30,106 bases of DNA from a virus, in IMG/VR virus record IMGVR_UViG_3300043409_001328, positions 1 to 30,106 of that record. The stretch is one strand, 5' to 3'. Each line of letters opens with the position of its first letter. Within the stretch, counting starts at the first letter, position 1. The notes beneath the pieces are model-generated. The model searched no databases. It saw only the letters and a program-made list of their open reading frames with translations, and was not told the DNA's origin. This document shows, piece by piece, positions 21,135 through 28,296 of the stretch. The translations under genes were made by a program, and so were the position numbers.

Positions 21135-21667
21135 CTAGATCCCCCAGAAGGCTCTCGCCGCTGGGTCTACCGTATCCTGCGGGCGTGGCGTGAACGCCTT
21201 CCGCTTCGGCTTCGAGGGCGCATGCTTCCGGCGCCACCACCCGAGGACGCGCTCCTGCGTCTCGACGGGCCAGCCGTAGAACGCCTCGGGGTCGCCGCAG
21301 TAGGTGAGGCCGATCTCCAGGGCTACAGAGTCGAGTCCTCCGTCGGCGCTGGCGTAAAACCCTCGGCACGCGCGACACCCGTCTCGGTGGGGACCTCGAC
21401 GCAGAGCTCGAGAGCCTTCGCGCCCGCGGCGTAGATGTCGGCCTCGGGGAGCCCCAGCGCCATGAGCTCGTCGAAGACCTGCCCGCCGTAGCCGAGGGCG
21501 TCGTACTCGTATTTCGTGCGGAGAGGCTTCCCGCCCCAGCACACGCCCAGGGCGGCACAGAGCCCGCGGAGGGCGCTGCGCTGCACGGCCATCGCGACCT
21601 CGCGACGGACCATGAACGACGGGGGAGACTTGAGCGCGACAGTGTGCGGCCCGATCTGTACCTGCAT
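21135..21667 (-). CDS. Tail assembly chaperone frameshift fusion (GT-like)
   Basis: A 177-residue fusion predicted from a -1 ribosomal frameshift at the heptamer GGGTTTT (plus-strand AAAACCC, 21356-21362). In the zero frame the codons are GGT TTT; tandem slippage gives GGG TTT, and reading continues YASADGGLDSVALEIG and on to the TAG at 21135. This is the X XXY YYZ pattern used in lambda gpG/gpGT. The C-terminal extension (GWPVETQERVLGWWRRKHAP, then PQDTVDPAARAFWGI) has the tryptophan-rich composition of the T part. Chaperone and extension are expected at this place, between tube and tape measure. Frameshift efficiency is not known. Confidence 0.8.
21323..21667 (-). CDS. Tail assembly chaperone, zero-frame product (gpG-like)
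   Basis: A 114-residue protein from an ATG with AAGGAG five bases upstream. The N-terminal part (MQVQIGPHTVALKSPPSF, then VRREVAMAVQRSALRGLCAA) and the GLPEADIYAAGAKALEL helix look like siphophage tail chaperones that bind the tape measure. It ends PAPTEDSTL just after the slippery site that yields the longer fusion. The upstream in-frame ATG at 21709 would read through the terminator hairpin and is rejected. Confidence 0.8.
   Translation of the reverse strand: MQVQIGPHTVALKSPPSFMVRREVAMAVQRSALRGLCAALGVCWGGKPLRTKYEYDALGYGGQVFDELMALGLPEADIYAAGAKALELCVEVPTETGVARAEGFTPAPTEDSTL
21356..21362 (-). promoter_or_regulatory. -1 frameshift slippery site GGGTTTT
   Basis: On the minus strand the zero frame reads GAG GGT TTT ACG. 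A slip by one base keeps pairing at GGG TTT and continues in the -1 frame without a stop, joining the two halves of the tail chaperone. Lambda uses a heptamer of the same type (GGGAAAG) in the equivalent gene. Confidence 0.8.
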
Positions 21668-21688
21668 GATGCTCCTTAGACGCAGAAA

Positions 21689-21718
21689 GCGCCCCCCGCA
21701 CCGTAGCACGGGGAGCGC
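21689..21718 (-). terminator. Strong intrinsic terminator after the tail-tube gene
   Basis: Thirteen stem pairs, mostly GC with three G-U wobbles on the RNA, closed by a UACG tetraloop (UNCG class), followed by CTTTCT on the minus strand. It lies between the abundant tail-tube gene and the chaperone and would lower expression of the downstream genes. Confidence 0.8.
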
Positions 21719-21740
21719 CTACCTTGCACGCGGCGCAATA

Positions 21741-22238
21741 TCAGGTCGCGACGAGGGACCCGTACACCGTGAACGAGATCGTGTAGGCGTTCGGGTCGCC
21801 CTCGGCGATGTCACACGACGTGATGTGCACGTCGCCAGCCGTCAGGACGTGGTCAGCGGCATCGCCGAAGTTCGTACCTTCGACGGTCCAGACCGCGGTC
21901 TTGTAGGTCTTCACGTCGCTGCCGGCCAGAGACTTGACCGCCGTGGCGAAGGGCCCGGTCCACGTCGCGAGCGCGAGGAGGGTCTTCTCAGCCGAGCGCA
22001 TGTCGGTGAAGTGAGCCGTGAACTGCCCCGTGACGAACGTGGCGTTCGTCTTCCGGAGGCTTCCGAGGTCGCCGCGGTCCAGGTACGTCGTGACTTCCGT
22101 CTGCGACTCAGTGATGCCGCTGAAGCTGAGGTCGCCAGCTTCGTACTGCACTTCGAGAGTGAGCGGGGTGGGCGTGGTGGCATCGCTGAAAACCAGCTTG
22201 CCATCACGGAAGTTCTTGACGACTGCGGAGATAGCCAT
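21741..22238 (-). CDS. Major tail tube protein
   Basis: A 165-residue protein of the size and beta-rich composition of siphophage tail tube subunits. Strand-forming stretches include AISAVVKNFRDGKLVFSD, LTLEVQYEAGDLSFSGI and AYTISFTVYGSLVA. It lies between the tail-terminator-like gene and the chaperone, the usual place. The strong terminator directly after it is typical for a gene needing high output. The C-terminal GDPNAYTISFTVYG matches the tail-tube strand pattern. No enzymatic motif. Confidence 0.82.
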   Translation of the reverse strand: MAISAVVKNFRDGKLVFSDATTPTPLTLEVQYEAGDLSFSGITESQTEVTTYLDRGDLGSLRKTNATFVTGQFTAHFTDMRSAEKTLLALATWTGPFATAVKSLAGSDVKTYKTAVWTVEGTNFGDAADHVLTAGDVHITSCDIAEGDPNAYTISFTVYGSLVAT

Positions 22239-22247
22239 GATGACCCC

Positions 22248-22730
22248 CTAGTTGATGGGTAGCGCGTGGAGCACCACGAAGGTCGCCGTACCGAGGAACC
22301 ACTCCCCGCTATCAACGACCTCCGCGCTCACCGTCTGGAGTTGAACCTTGAGCTCACCGGGCCACGTCGAGGTGTACGCCTCGCACGCCTTGATGAGCTC
22401 CTGTCCCGCGGCCTCGGCCTCGTCGCGCGAGGTCGTCTGGTCCTTCGGGCGCAAGCGATACGCCCACCGCACGATGGCCGTCGTCTCGACGAGCAGGCCC
22501 TGTCCAGGGCGACCGCGGTATCCGTTGCCCGTGCCGCCCATGCGGTTGTTCGTGTCGGCGAGGCCCACGGCGAAGAGTTTCCCCGTGCCCATGAGCGAGT
22601 CAGCGTCACGCCCGAAGACATCCGCGGCGAAGCGCGAACGCGTCCAGCCCGACACCGCAGCGCACTGCGTGTCGAAGAGGGACCGCACTTCCGCGCGAGT
22701 CTTCACCGGATACCCCGGTTGTACGGCCAC
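22248..22730 (-). CDS. Tail terminator / tail completion-like protein
   Basis: A 160-residue protein with a helical start (TRAEVRSLFDTQCAAVSGWT), a Gly-rich linker (NNRMGGTGNGYRGRPGQG) and then strands with VETTAIVRWAYRLRP and GEWFLGTATFVVLHALP. Size, order and strand pattern match phage tail terminators, which cap the tube at the head side. It overlaps the adaptor gene upstream by 28 bases. Specific family membership is not proven. Confidence 0.68.
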   Translation of the reverse strand: MAVQPGYPVKTRAEVRSLFDTQCAAVSGWTRSRFAADVFGRDADSLMGTGKLFAVGLADTNNRMGGTGNGYRGRPGQGLLVETTAIVRWAYRLRPKDQTTSRDEAEAAGQELIKACEAYTSTWPGELKVQLQTVSAEVVDSGEWFLGTATFVVLHALPIN

Positions 22731-23473
22731 AGGTCGCCGCCCGACCCACTGTTCAGCCAGAGCGTGGGGCTACCCGCGTTGCGTCGGTCGACGTTGACGA
22801 CGTTCTCGTCCGTCTCGTCGTAATGAAAGGTGAGCTGCTGCCACGCGTTCTCGTAGGACTGCCCGTAGGAGTCCGCGAGCTGCTGATAGCGAGAGGTATC
22901 GCCCGCCGACGTGGCGTAGTCCTGCCACACTAGGTGAAGCGTGAGGCAGACGTGCGCCTCCCGGAACGCCGCGGGGGACATGACGAGGAATGGACGCTTG
23001 CCGCCGCTAATCAGGCGGTTCTCCACCATGCACCAAGCCTCGTCGAGGTAGTCCTGGTACGAGGTCACGCCCGCCTCGCGCAGCTGGCTCAGGTCGCGGT
23101 GACGGCGCAACAGGTCGATGTCCGACACGACCGGGTAGAGCCGGCGACGGACGAGGGCCCCGTCGCGCCGGAAGACATGCGTCACGCCATCGGGCATCGC
23201 CAGCGACCACTCGACTAGGTAGCCCTCCTCGAGGACCAGCGGCGCGAGGGTCGCGGACGGGATCGTGTAGCTAGCCACGCTCGCCGCGATGGTGACCACG
23301 GCGGCGTTGACCACCGCGGTCTGGTCTGCCTTGTAGACCGACACCGTCCCCGACAGGGGCGCGACGAGAGCGCCGGCCCGGTAAACCGGAGCGGTGATCT
23401 TGTTGTCGCGTCCGCGCTCGATGAACTCCGGAATGGAGAACCGCGGCGCGTACTCGGTGTCGGCGCTCGACAT
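22703..23473 (-). CDS. Head-tail connector (adaptor) with N-terminal Ig-like domain
   Basis: A 256-residue protein starting at the ATG at 23473, coupled by TAATG to the preceding gene. Residues about 25-105 form a beta-sandwich-like region (ITAPVYRAGALVAPLSGTVS, then EEGYLVEWSLAMPDG). The C-terminal half is helical (DIDLLRRHRDLSQLREAG and onward), like HK97 gp6 or SPP1 gp15 adaptors that bind the portal. It ends in a flexible, Asn-rich tail. The role is inferred from order and secondary structure. Confidence 0.65.
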   Translation of the reverse strand: MSSADTEYAPRFSIPEFIERGRDNKITAPVYRAGALVAPLSGTVSVYKADQTAVVNAAVVTIAASVASYTIPSATLAPLVLEEGYLVEWSLAMPDGVTHVFRRDGALVRRRLYPVVSDIDLLRRHRDLSQLREAGVTSYQDYLDEAWCMVENRLISGGKRPFLVMSPAAFREAHVCLTLHLVWQDYATSAGDTSRYQQLADSYGQSYENAWQQLTFHYDETDENVVNVDRRNAGSPTLWLNSGSGGDLWPYNRGIR

Positions 23474-23709
23474 TAGGTCGCGCCCTTCATGGCGACCCAA
23501 GCGCCCGAGATTCGGGCGTAGATGGCCTGGTCAGCCGTCGTGCCGTCGGTGCGAAGGAAGATCGAGCCGTTGGGCTCGGTCGTCGCGGGGACGCCCGTAC
23601 CCGAGGTCACGGTCGGGGCAACGGAGGGGAGGTCGGCGGGGAGCGCCTTGACGATGTAGCCCACGGCGGCAACACCCGAGCGCATGTTCTGGGAAGTCTT
23701 GACGGCCAT
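23473..23709 (-). CDS. Small head-associated protein
   Basis: A 78-residue protein with the segment VPATTEPNGSIFLRTDGTTA and then YARISGAWVAMKG. This short repeat resembles small phage head-fibre or decoration subunits. It lies between the capsid-proximal genes and the connector. No other motif is seen. The start has only a weak ribosome binding site. Confidence 0.6.
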   Translation of the reverse strand: MAVKTSQNMRSGVAAVGYIVKALPADLPSVAPTVTSGTGVPATTEPNGSIFLRTDGTTADQAIYARISGAWVAMKGAT

Positions 23710-23733
23710 CGGATGCTCCGATGCTAGCTCTCG

Positions 23734-23871
23734 CTAGCGGCTCTGCTTGTTGTCGTGTTTCTGCGCCACTTCCTTCGCCTTCTTCTCGGCGAGCTCGGGG
23801 CGCATACCGTTGCGGACGAGGTTCTCGGCAAACCGATCCTTCGCGTCCCGAATATCGCGTCGTTCGCTCAT
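23734..23871 (-). CDS. 45-residue charged protein
   Basis: A short frame with its ATG overlapping the upstream stop (ATGA) and AAGGGG upstream. The product starts MSERRDIRDAKDRFAENLVR and is a charged helix rich in Lys, Arg and Glu, ending KHDNKQSR. Its tight coupling in the head-gene cluster supports translation. It may be a small capsid-binding or assembly factor; no homologue is known to me. Confidence 0.65.
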   Translation of the reverse strand: MSERRDIRDAKDRFAENLVRNGMRPELAEKKAKEVAQKHDNKQSR

Positions 23872-24500
23872 GCGCGCCCCTTGCGGGCCTGCGCGGTCGG
23901 CACCTTGGCGCCGTCCATCTGGGCGAGGAGGGCCTTGTCGGCCTCGAGGCGGCGATGCGCTTCCGGGTCGGAGCCCGCGCGCTTCGTGTTCTCCTGGACG
24001 CGCAGGCGCTGCCGCTCCTTGAGAGCATCCAGCGTGTACGGGTCCGGGGGTCGAACGACACCGGATACCACGAGCCCCCGAAGGAACTCGCGATACCCGG
24101 CCTCGTCAGACGTGAGGACGACGTTCCCGGCAACCATGCGCGGCGTCTCCCAGCGGGAGAGCCGGACAGGACCGCGGACGCCGTCGTACTCCGTCACGTA
24201 GCCGCCCTCGACGACATCCCACGGGATGACCGTCCAGTGCTCGCGACGGAGCTTCGTCTCCGCGCCAGACGTGTCACCGTCCTTGTCGACGGCGTTCACG
24301 CCCGGCGTGGCCCGCATCTGGGCGAGCACGGGCAGCCACTCTCCGTCGATGCACTGCCAACGCGAAGGGTGCCAGATGTACCACCACTGCGCGTTGCTCG
24401 GCAGGTTGAGCTTGGGGCTCCCTGACGAGGTCTGCACAGCGGGACGACCTGCGAAGGTCGGTCCGGCGGCGTTGGTCGTGTCGGTGAAGGTGACTGCCAC
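23868..24500 (-). CDS. Head-associated protein of unknown function
   Basis: A 210-residue protein directly following the major capsid gene. The N-terminal half is strand- and Trp-rich (NAQWWYIWHPSRWQCIDG), the C-terminal half helical and charged (TLDALKERQRLRVQENTKRA). It could be a decoration or head-stabilising protein. There is no clear match to known head closure families. It is ATGA-coupled to the 45-residue gene. Confidence 0.65.
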   Translation of the reverse strand: MAVTFTDTTNAAGPTFAGRPAVQTSSGSPKLNLPSNAQWWYIWHPSRWQCIDGEWLPVLAQMRATPGVNAVDKDGDTSGAETKLRREHWTVIPWDVVEGGYVTEYDGVRGPVRLSRWETPRMVAGNVVLTSDEAGYREFLRGLVVSGVVRPPDPYTLDALKERQRLRVQENTKRAGSDPEAHRRLEADKALLAQMDGAKVPTAQARKGRA

Positions 24501-24519
24501 GTGTTCTCCTAGAAGACGC

Positions 24520-25440
24520 TCACGCGTCGGTGATGATCGAAACGCCCATCGAGTCCTGGAGCTTCCCGATGCCGAGGTAGTAGCTCGCGAGGATCGAGGT
24601 CGTGCCGCCGCCGATGACGCGGTCGAACTCGACGACGACCGGGGAGCCCGCCGGGGTCACCACGCCGGGAGCACCGACGATGGGGAAAGGGGAGCCCTCG
24701 ACGTAGCCAACCGCGCCGCGACCAAACATCGCGCCCGCACGGTCCGCGCCCGCGTTGGCGGTCGGAACCTTGCTCGACACGAAGATGTCGACGCCGTTGA
24801 ACATGCCAGCGAAGCCCTGCCCCTTGATGTTGAGCATCTCCTGCGTGGCCTGCACGAACTGCGTCGCGCCGTACTCCGCACGGAGGCTCGACTGGAAGTC
24901 GGCGAGCTGGCGCGGGTGAAGCACCGCGATGTAGGGACCGGGGACGCTGGCGAGCGTCAGCGCGAACTGAGCCGAGTACCAGTCGTCCACGCTCATGTCC
25001 ACGCCTGTACTACCTGCCGTCGCGGTATACCCGTCGATGACATCGCACAGAGCGTTTTGGAACGCCATGAGCGTGCTACCGACCATGCTCTCCGCAAGCC
25101 GCTGGGCGTTGAGGCCGATGGAGTCCGTCAGCCCGGCGAGGTCCGTAAAATCGTATCGCAGGGCATACCTGCCGATGGTCAGCGTGGCCGCGGTGGAGGT
25201 GAGCGTCGTGTTCGCGACGACCGCGCCGTCGCTCGCCGAGGCGAGGAGGTCGGACCCGTCGAGGCCGATGATGGGCACCTGGAGGGCCGCGGAGCCGCGC
25301 CCGGCCATGTTGCCGAAGTTGACGATGCTCGGGTGATTGTGCAGGCTCGCGCGGTCGGCCAGCTTCAGCTGGATCTCCTGGGCGAGGACGGCGGCAACGC
25401 GGGCGTTGCCAGAGAGGGTCGAGTATTCGGTGAGAGCCAT
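24520..25440 (-). CDS. Major capsid protein
   Basis: A 306-residue protein with the length and composition of HK97-fold shell proteins: N-terminal helix (ALTEYSTLSGNARVAAVLAQ), strand- and Gly-rich E-loop-like region (LQVPIIGLDGSDLLA), long spine-helix region (IGLNAQRLAESMVGSTLMAF) and a C-terminal P-/A-domain region ending SYYLGIGKLQDSMG. AGAGG precedes the ATG. It follows the scaffold gene and precedes connector genes, as in long-tailed phages. Encapsulation is the expected role. Confidence 0.85.
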   Translation of the reverse strand: MALTEYSTLSGNARVAAVLAQEIQLKLADRASLHNHPSIVNFGNMAGRGSAALQVPIIGLDGSDLLASASDGAVVANTTLTSTAATLTIGRYALRYDFTDLAGLTDSIGLNAQRLAESMVGSTLMAFQNALCDVIDGYTATAGSTGVDMSVDDWYSAQFALTLASVPGPYIAVLHPRQLADFQSSLRAEYGATQFVQATQEMLNIKGQGFAGMFNGVDIFVSSKVPTANAGADRAGAMFGRGAVGYVEGSPFPIVGAPGVVTPAGSPVVVEFDRVIGGGTTSILASYYLGIGKLQDSMGVSIITDA

Positions 25441-25557
25441 AGTGGCGTACCTCTGAGATGATGGTTTCTCGTCATCCCGGCTTCGCTGGTACGGGGCTCG
25501 ACCCGACGGGTACGCGTAGACTAGCGCACTGCTCGCCTACGCGCACGCGTCGAGCTG
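25441..25557 (-). promoter_or_regulatory. Spacer before the capsid gene with short inverted repeats
   Basis: A 117-base gap separates scaffold and capsid genes. It holds GATGA / TCATC with a ten-base loop just upstream of the capsid ribosome binding site and several other short dyads. A separate late promoter for the capsid gene is plausible, but no clear consensus was found. Confidence 0.3.
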
Positions 25558-26112
25558 CTAGCGGTCCAGCCCAAGAATAGCGGCGCGTGCGGCCTTGTAC
25601 TCAGCGGGGCTCATGCGCGAGATGGCCTCGGGCGAGTACTGCGAAGGGGCCCCGCTAGGCGCGTTCGTGACGCCTGCGTTCGCGGGAGGAGGAGGCGTCG
25701 TCGGCGTGGTCGGCGTAGCGGCAACGGGAGCGGCGTCGGGCATGTACGCGCGAACGGCCTTCGGGAGCTTGTCGCCGGCGAGCCACTCCCCGAGAGGAGG
25801 ACGGCCTTCCGCGGGAAGACGGTCGTACGCCATACGCACGAAGTCCATGCCCTCCTGGTCGGTGATGCCCCGCGAGAAGAGCTCGCGCTCCGTGTCCCAC
25901 TGCGTACGCGCCTGGGAGAACTTCTGCTCCCACTCCGTCGCGCTGGCCTTGTAGGTGTCGGCCTGCTTGACCATCTCGGCCTGCTGGTCGAAGCGGCTTT
26001 GCAGCTCCGCCATCTGCTCGCGTAGCATCTTCCGCTCCGCACTCAGGCTGCGGATGCGTTCCTCGGCACGCGAAGTGCCGACCTCGTCGGGGATCGTGGT
26101 GTCGTCGGGCAT
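25558..26112 (-). CDS. Scaffolding protein
   Basis: A 184-residue protein from the ATG at 26112, with AAGGAG directly upstream; longer open frames are shadows. Most of its first half is coiled coil (AEERIRSLSAERKMLREQMA, then LQSRFDQQAEMVKQ). A Pro/Thr/Ala linker (AATPTTPTTPPPPANAG) leads to a short C-terminal helix (SPAEYKAARAAILGL), the capsid-contact end in known scaffolds. It sits just upstream of the capsid gene, the classical location. Confidence 0.82.
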   Translation of the reverse strand: MPDDTTIPDEVGTSRAEERIRSLSAERKMLREQMAELQSRFDQQAEMVKQADTYKASATEWEQKFSQARTQWDTERELFSRGITDQEGMDFVRMAYDRLPAEGRPPLGEWLAGDKLPKAVRAYMPDAAPVAATPTTPTTPPPPANAGVTNAPSGAPSQYSPEAISRMSPAEYKAARAAILGLDR

Positions 26113-26114
26113 GG

Positions 26115-26528
26115 TCACTCCTTGCGGGTTGCTTCGTAGGCCCGCAGAACGCGCCTTGCCCAAGCGCGTCCCGAGTCGCCGCCCCAAAGTAGCCAGGCGA
26201 TGCGACCCGCGGAGGGGTAGCCGGGAGCCCCACGCCGTGCGGCGGGAGCCTGTAGGTCAATCTCATGTCGGTCGAAGTACGCCACCATGCGCCGGATGGT
26301 CTCGACGGAGACCACGGAGCGATTGGCCAGCTGGGTCGCGCGACGTGCCCCGATGGGCGTGCCGCCACGGTTGAACTTCTCGCGCAGTTCTAGGCCCCGC
26401 TTCGCCTCGCGTGCGACTGCCGGCGGCGCACGGAACCCTGCGCGGGCCCCCTCCTCGAGGAAGCGGCGCAACACGTCCGGATGCGTAGCCGCGAGGTAGC
26501 GGCGCTGACGTTCGCTAACTACCGGCAA
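26115..26528 (-). CDS. Capsid-region protein with RGG-WGGD domain
   Basis: A 137-residue protein best started at a TTG at 26528 (GGAG seven bases upstream), overlapping the portal stop by 14 bases; codons for longer versions read through the portal gene. It contains VSVETIRRMVAYFDRHEIDL and PSAGRIAWLLWGGDSGRAWA, a pattern I know from small phage head-maturation and polyvalent proteins. Its role may be prohead maturation or capsid assembly. No protease triad is seen, so it may only be the accessory part. Confidence 0.65.
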   Translation of the reverse strand: MPVVSERQRRYLAATHPDVLRRFLEEGARAGFRAPPAVAREAKRGLELREKFNRGGTPIGARRATQLANRSVVSVETIRRMVAYFDRHEIDLQAPAARRGAPGYPSAGRIAWLLWGGDSGRAWARRVLRAYEATRKE

Positions 26529-28296
26529 CCGGAGTCTCCGGGGTGGCGATGACGAAACTTCCGCCAACCGTACCCATGAGAGTATCCGCGGCGGCAGGGT
26601 CCATGTTGAAGAACTGAACGAGCATTTCCACGCCAGTCGCGCGGGGTAGCTCGCCCTTCGCAACCGAGGTGATGATGCCCTGCGCGGCCTGTACCTGTGC
26701 GCCATTCAGCGCAACGGCGCTAGCGGGCTGACCCGCTGCCGTCGCGGCGGCGGCGACACTGTCGGCAGGCGCTGCCGTATCGGCGGTCATCTGCTCCTCA
26801 GCGGTCGGCGCCATCTCTTCTTCGGAGGTCGGGGCGTCGCCCTCCTCCTCCACGTCGGCCTCGTCGGCAGCTTCGTGCTCGAGCTCGCGCGCCTTGTTCA
26901 TCGCGTCGATCTCGGCGAGCATCGCCGCGGCGTCCTGTTCCGTAAGCGAGTCGTCAAACAGGCGCAGAGCTTCGACGCGGGTCATGAGTCCAGCATCCAG
27001 CAGTTCGAGCGCGTGCTTGCGGCGCGCGTCGAGCTCTGAGCCTGAAAGGGGAATGGAGCGATACTGAACCGAGTAGCCGCCCTCCGGGTACTGCGTGCCG
27101 AGGACGCGGTTCAGAAGGATCGCCGCCTTCATCACGAGCTCCTCGTCGCTCTCCCTGAAGCTCTGCGCGTAGGACCGTTGCGCCTCGCGCTTGCCTTCGT
27201 TCGACAAGGCGATGGCGTACCCAGAGCGCGCCGTGCCGCCCATACGCTGGATGTCGGCAGGGGAGACGCCCGCATCCTGGGCGAGGCGATTCGCGCAGGC
27301 CGCGATGGTCTGCTCGAGGATCGTCACGTCCTGTCCGGCCTGCCACTGCCCGATGACGGGTTGCTGCTCGTCCGTTGCCCGAAGCATGAGCACGGTAGCC
27401 GGGTCCGACACGACCTCGCGCCGCGCCGACGAGACGCCGCCCTCGAGCGTGGCGCCCTGCGGCTCCGCGCCGACGATGTACCGCTGCGGCCAGCTCGAGT
27501 CCTTGATGGCGTGAAAGAGCATCGAGTAGGACACGGCGATGTTCAGCGAGCCCTCGACGACCTCGACGCCTTCATACGCGTCCCACAGACGGTCGCCGAT
27601 GCGCTCCGCATGGTACAGGACGTAGGGCAGCACGGGGCGCCCGTCGTTCCGGCGGTACGGGTAGGCAGCACCCGAGTAGTTGCCGCCCAGGTAGACGTTG
27701 CTCAGGTCCTCGCCCATCTTCCCGCCGTCCACGTAGGCGCGCACCTCGTAGATCGGGTTCTCCGGGTTCGAGATGTCGAGGACATCCCACGTCCAGCGTG
27801 GCTTGCCATCCACGTCCAGGCGCTCGCGCAGTTCGCTCACCGACACCGGGTAGTCGGGACGGTCGGCGAAGGACCGCGCGACGGTCATGTCCGGAGCGAC
27901 AGGCCGGAACGTGAGACGCCCATCGGCGGCGACGTGGATGCGCTGCCAGTACTCACGGCACCCGACCACCAGCTGCTGAAAGCGGTTCATCGTCGCCCAC
28001 AGGCCGGACCGCTGGATCTTCTCGACGAGGTCGACCGCTGCGGGCATGCGCGTCGGGTGCGTCACGTCGGGAGGCATGACGTACAAGGCGCTCAGCGACC
28101 GGGCGATCTGCCGGAAGATGTTCGACGACATGTCCGGGTAGCCCCACGCGGCTTTGCGAACTGTCCCGAGGTGGATCTGTAGGCGGTTGTGCAGGTCCTC
28201 TTCCCACGTCCCCTCGAGGAGGCGACGGCGCAGGCGCGTGTGCTCGATGCGTCGGATCTCGTAGGGCTCGCTCGAAATGACGGGGATTTGGCTCAT
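26515..28296 (-). CDS. Portal protein
   Basis: A 593-residue portal, located right after the large terminase and overlapping it by four bases. The core contains IRRIEHTRLRRRLLEGTWEE and the portal-like DLSNVYLGGNYSGAAYPYRR and IAVSYSMLFHAIKDSSW regions. After about residue 460 comes an acidic linker (EADVEEEGDAPTSEEEMAPT) and then a helical domain with AVALNGAQVQAAQGIITSVA and PRATGVEMLVQFF, a module known from portals of several phage groups. It forms the DNA gate and the docking platform for terminase and adaptor. Confidence 0.87.
   Translation of the reverse strand: MSQIPVISSEPYEIRRIEHTRLRRRLLEGTWEEDLHNRLQIHLGTVRKAAWGYPDMSSNIFRQIARSLSALYVMPPDVTHPTRMPAAVDLVEKIQRSGLWATMNRFQQLVVGCREYWQRIHVAADGRLTFRPVAPDMTVARSFADRPDYPVSVSELRERLDVDGKPRWTWDVLDISNPENPIYEVRAYVDGGKMGEDLSNVYLGGNYSGAAYPYRRNDGRPVLPYVLYHAERIGDRLWDAYEGVEVVEGSLNIAVSYSMLFHAIKDSSWPQRYIVGAEPQGATLEGGVSSARREVVSDPATVLMLRATDEQQPVIGQWQAGQDVTILEQTIAACANRLAQDAGVSPADIQRMGGTARSGYAIALSNEGKREAQRSYAQSFRESDEELVMKAAILLNRVLGTQYPEGGYSVQYRSIPLSGSELDARRKHALELLDAGLMTRVEALRLFDDSLTEQDAAAMLAEIDAMNKARELEHEAADEADVEEEGDAPTSEEEMAPTAEEQMTADTAAPADSVAAAATAAGQPASAVALNGAQVQAAQGIITSVAKGELPRATGVEMLVQFFNMDPAAADTLMGTVGGSFVIATPETPVAGS

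Noticed and set aside
27178-28182. Long plus-strand frame opposite the portal gene
   Set aside because: Antisense shadow; the portal reading is supported by domains and coupling to terminase.
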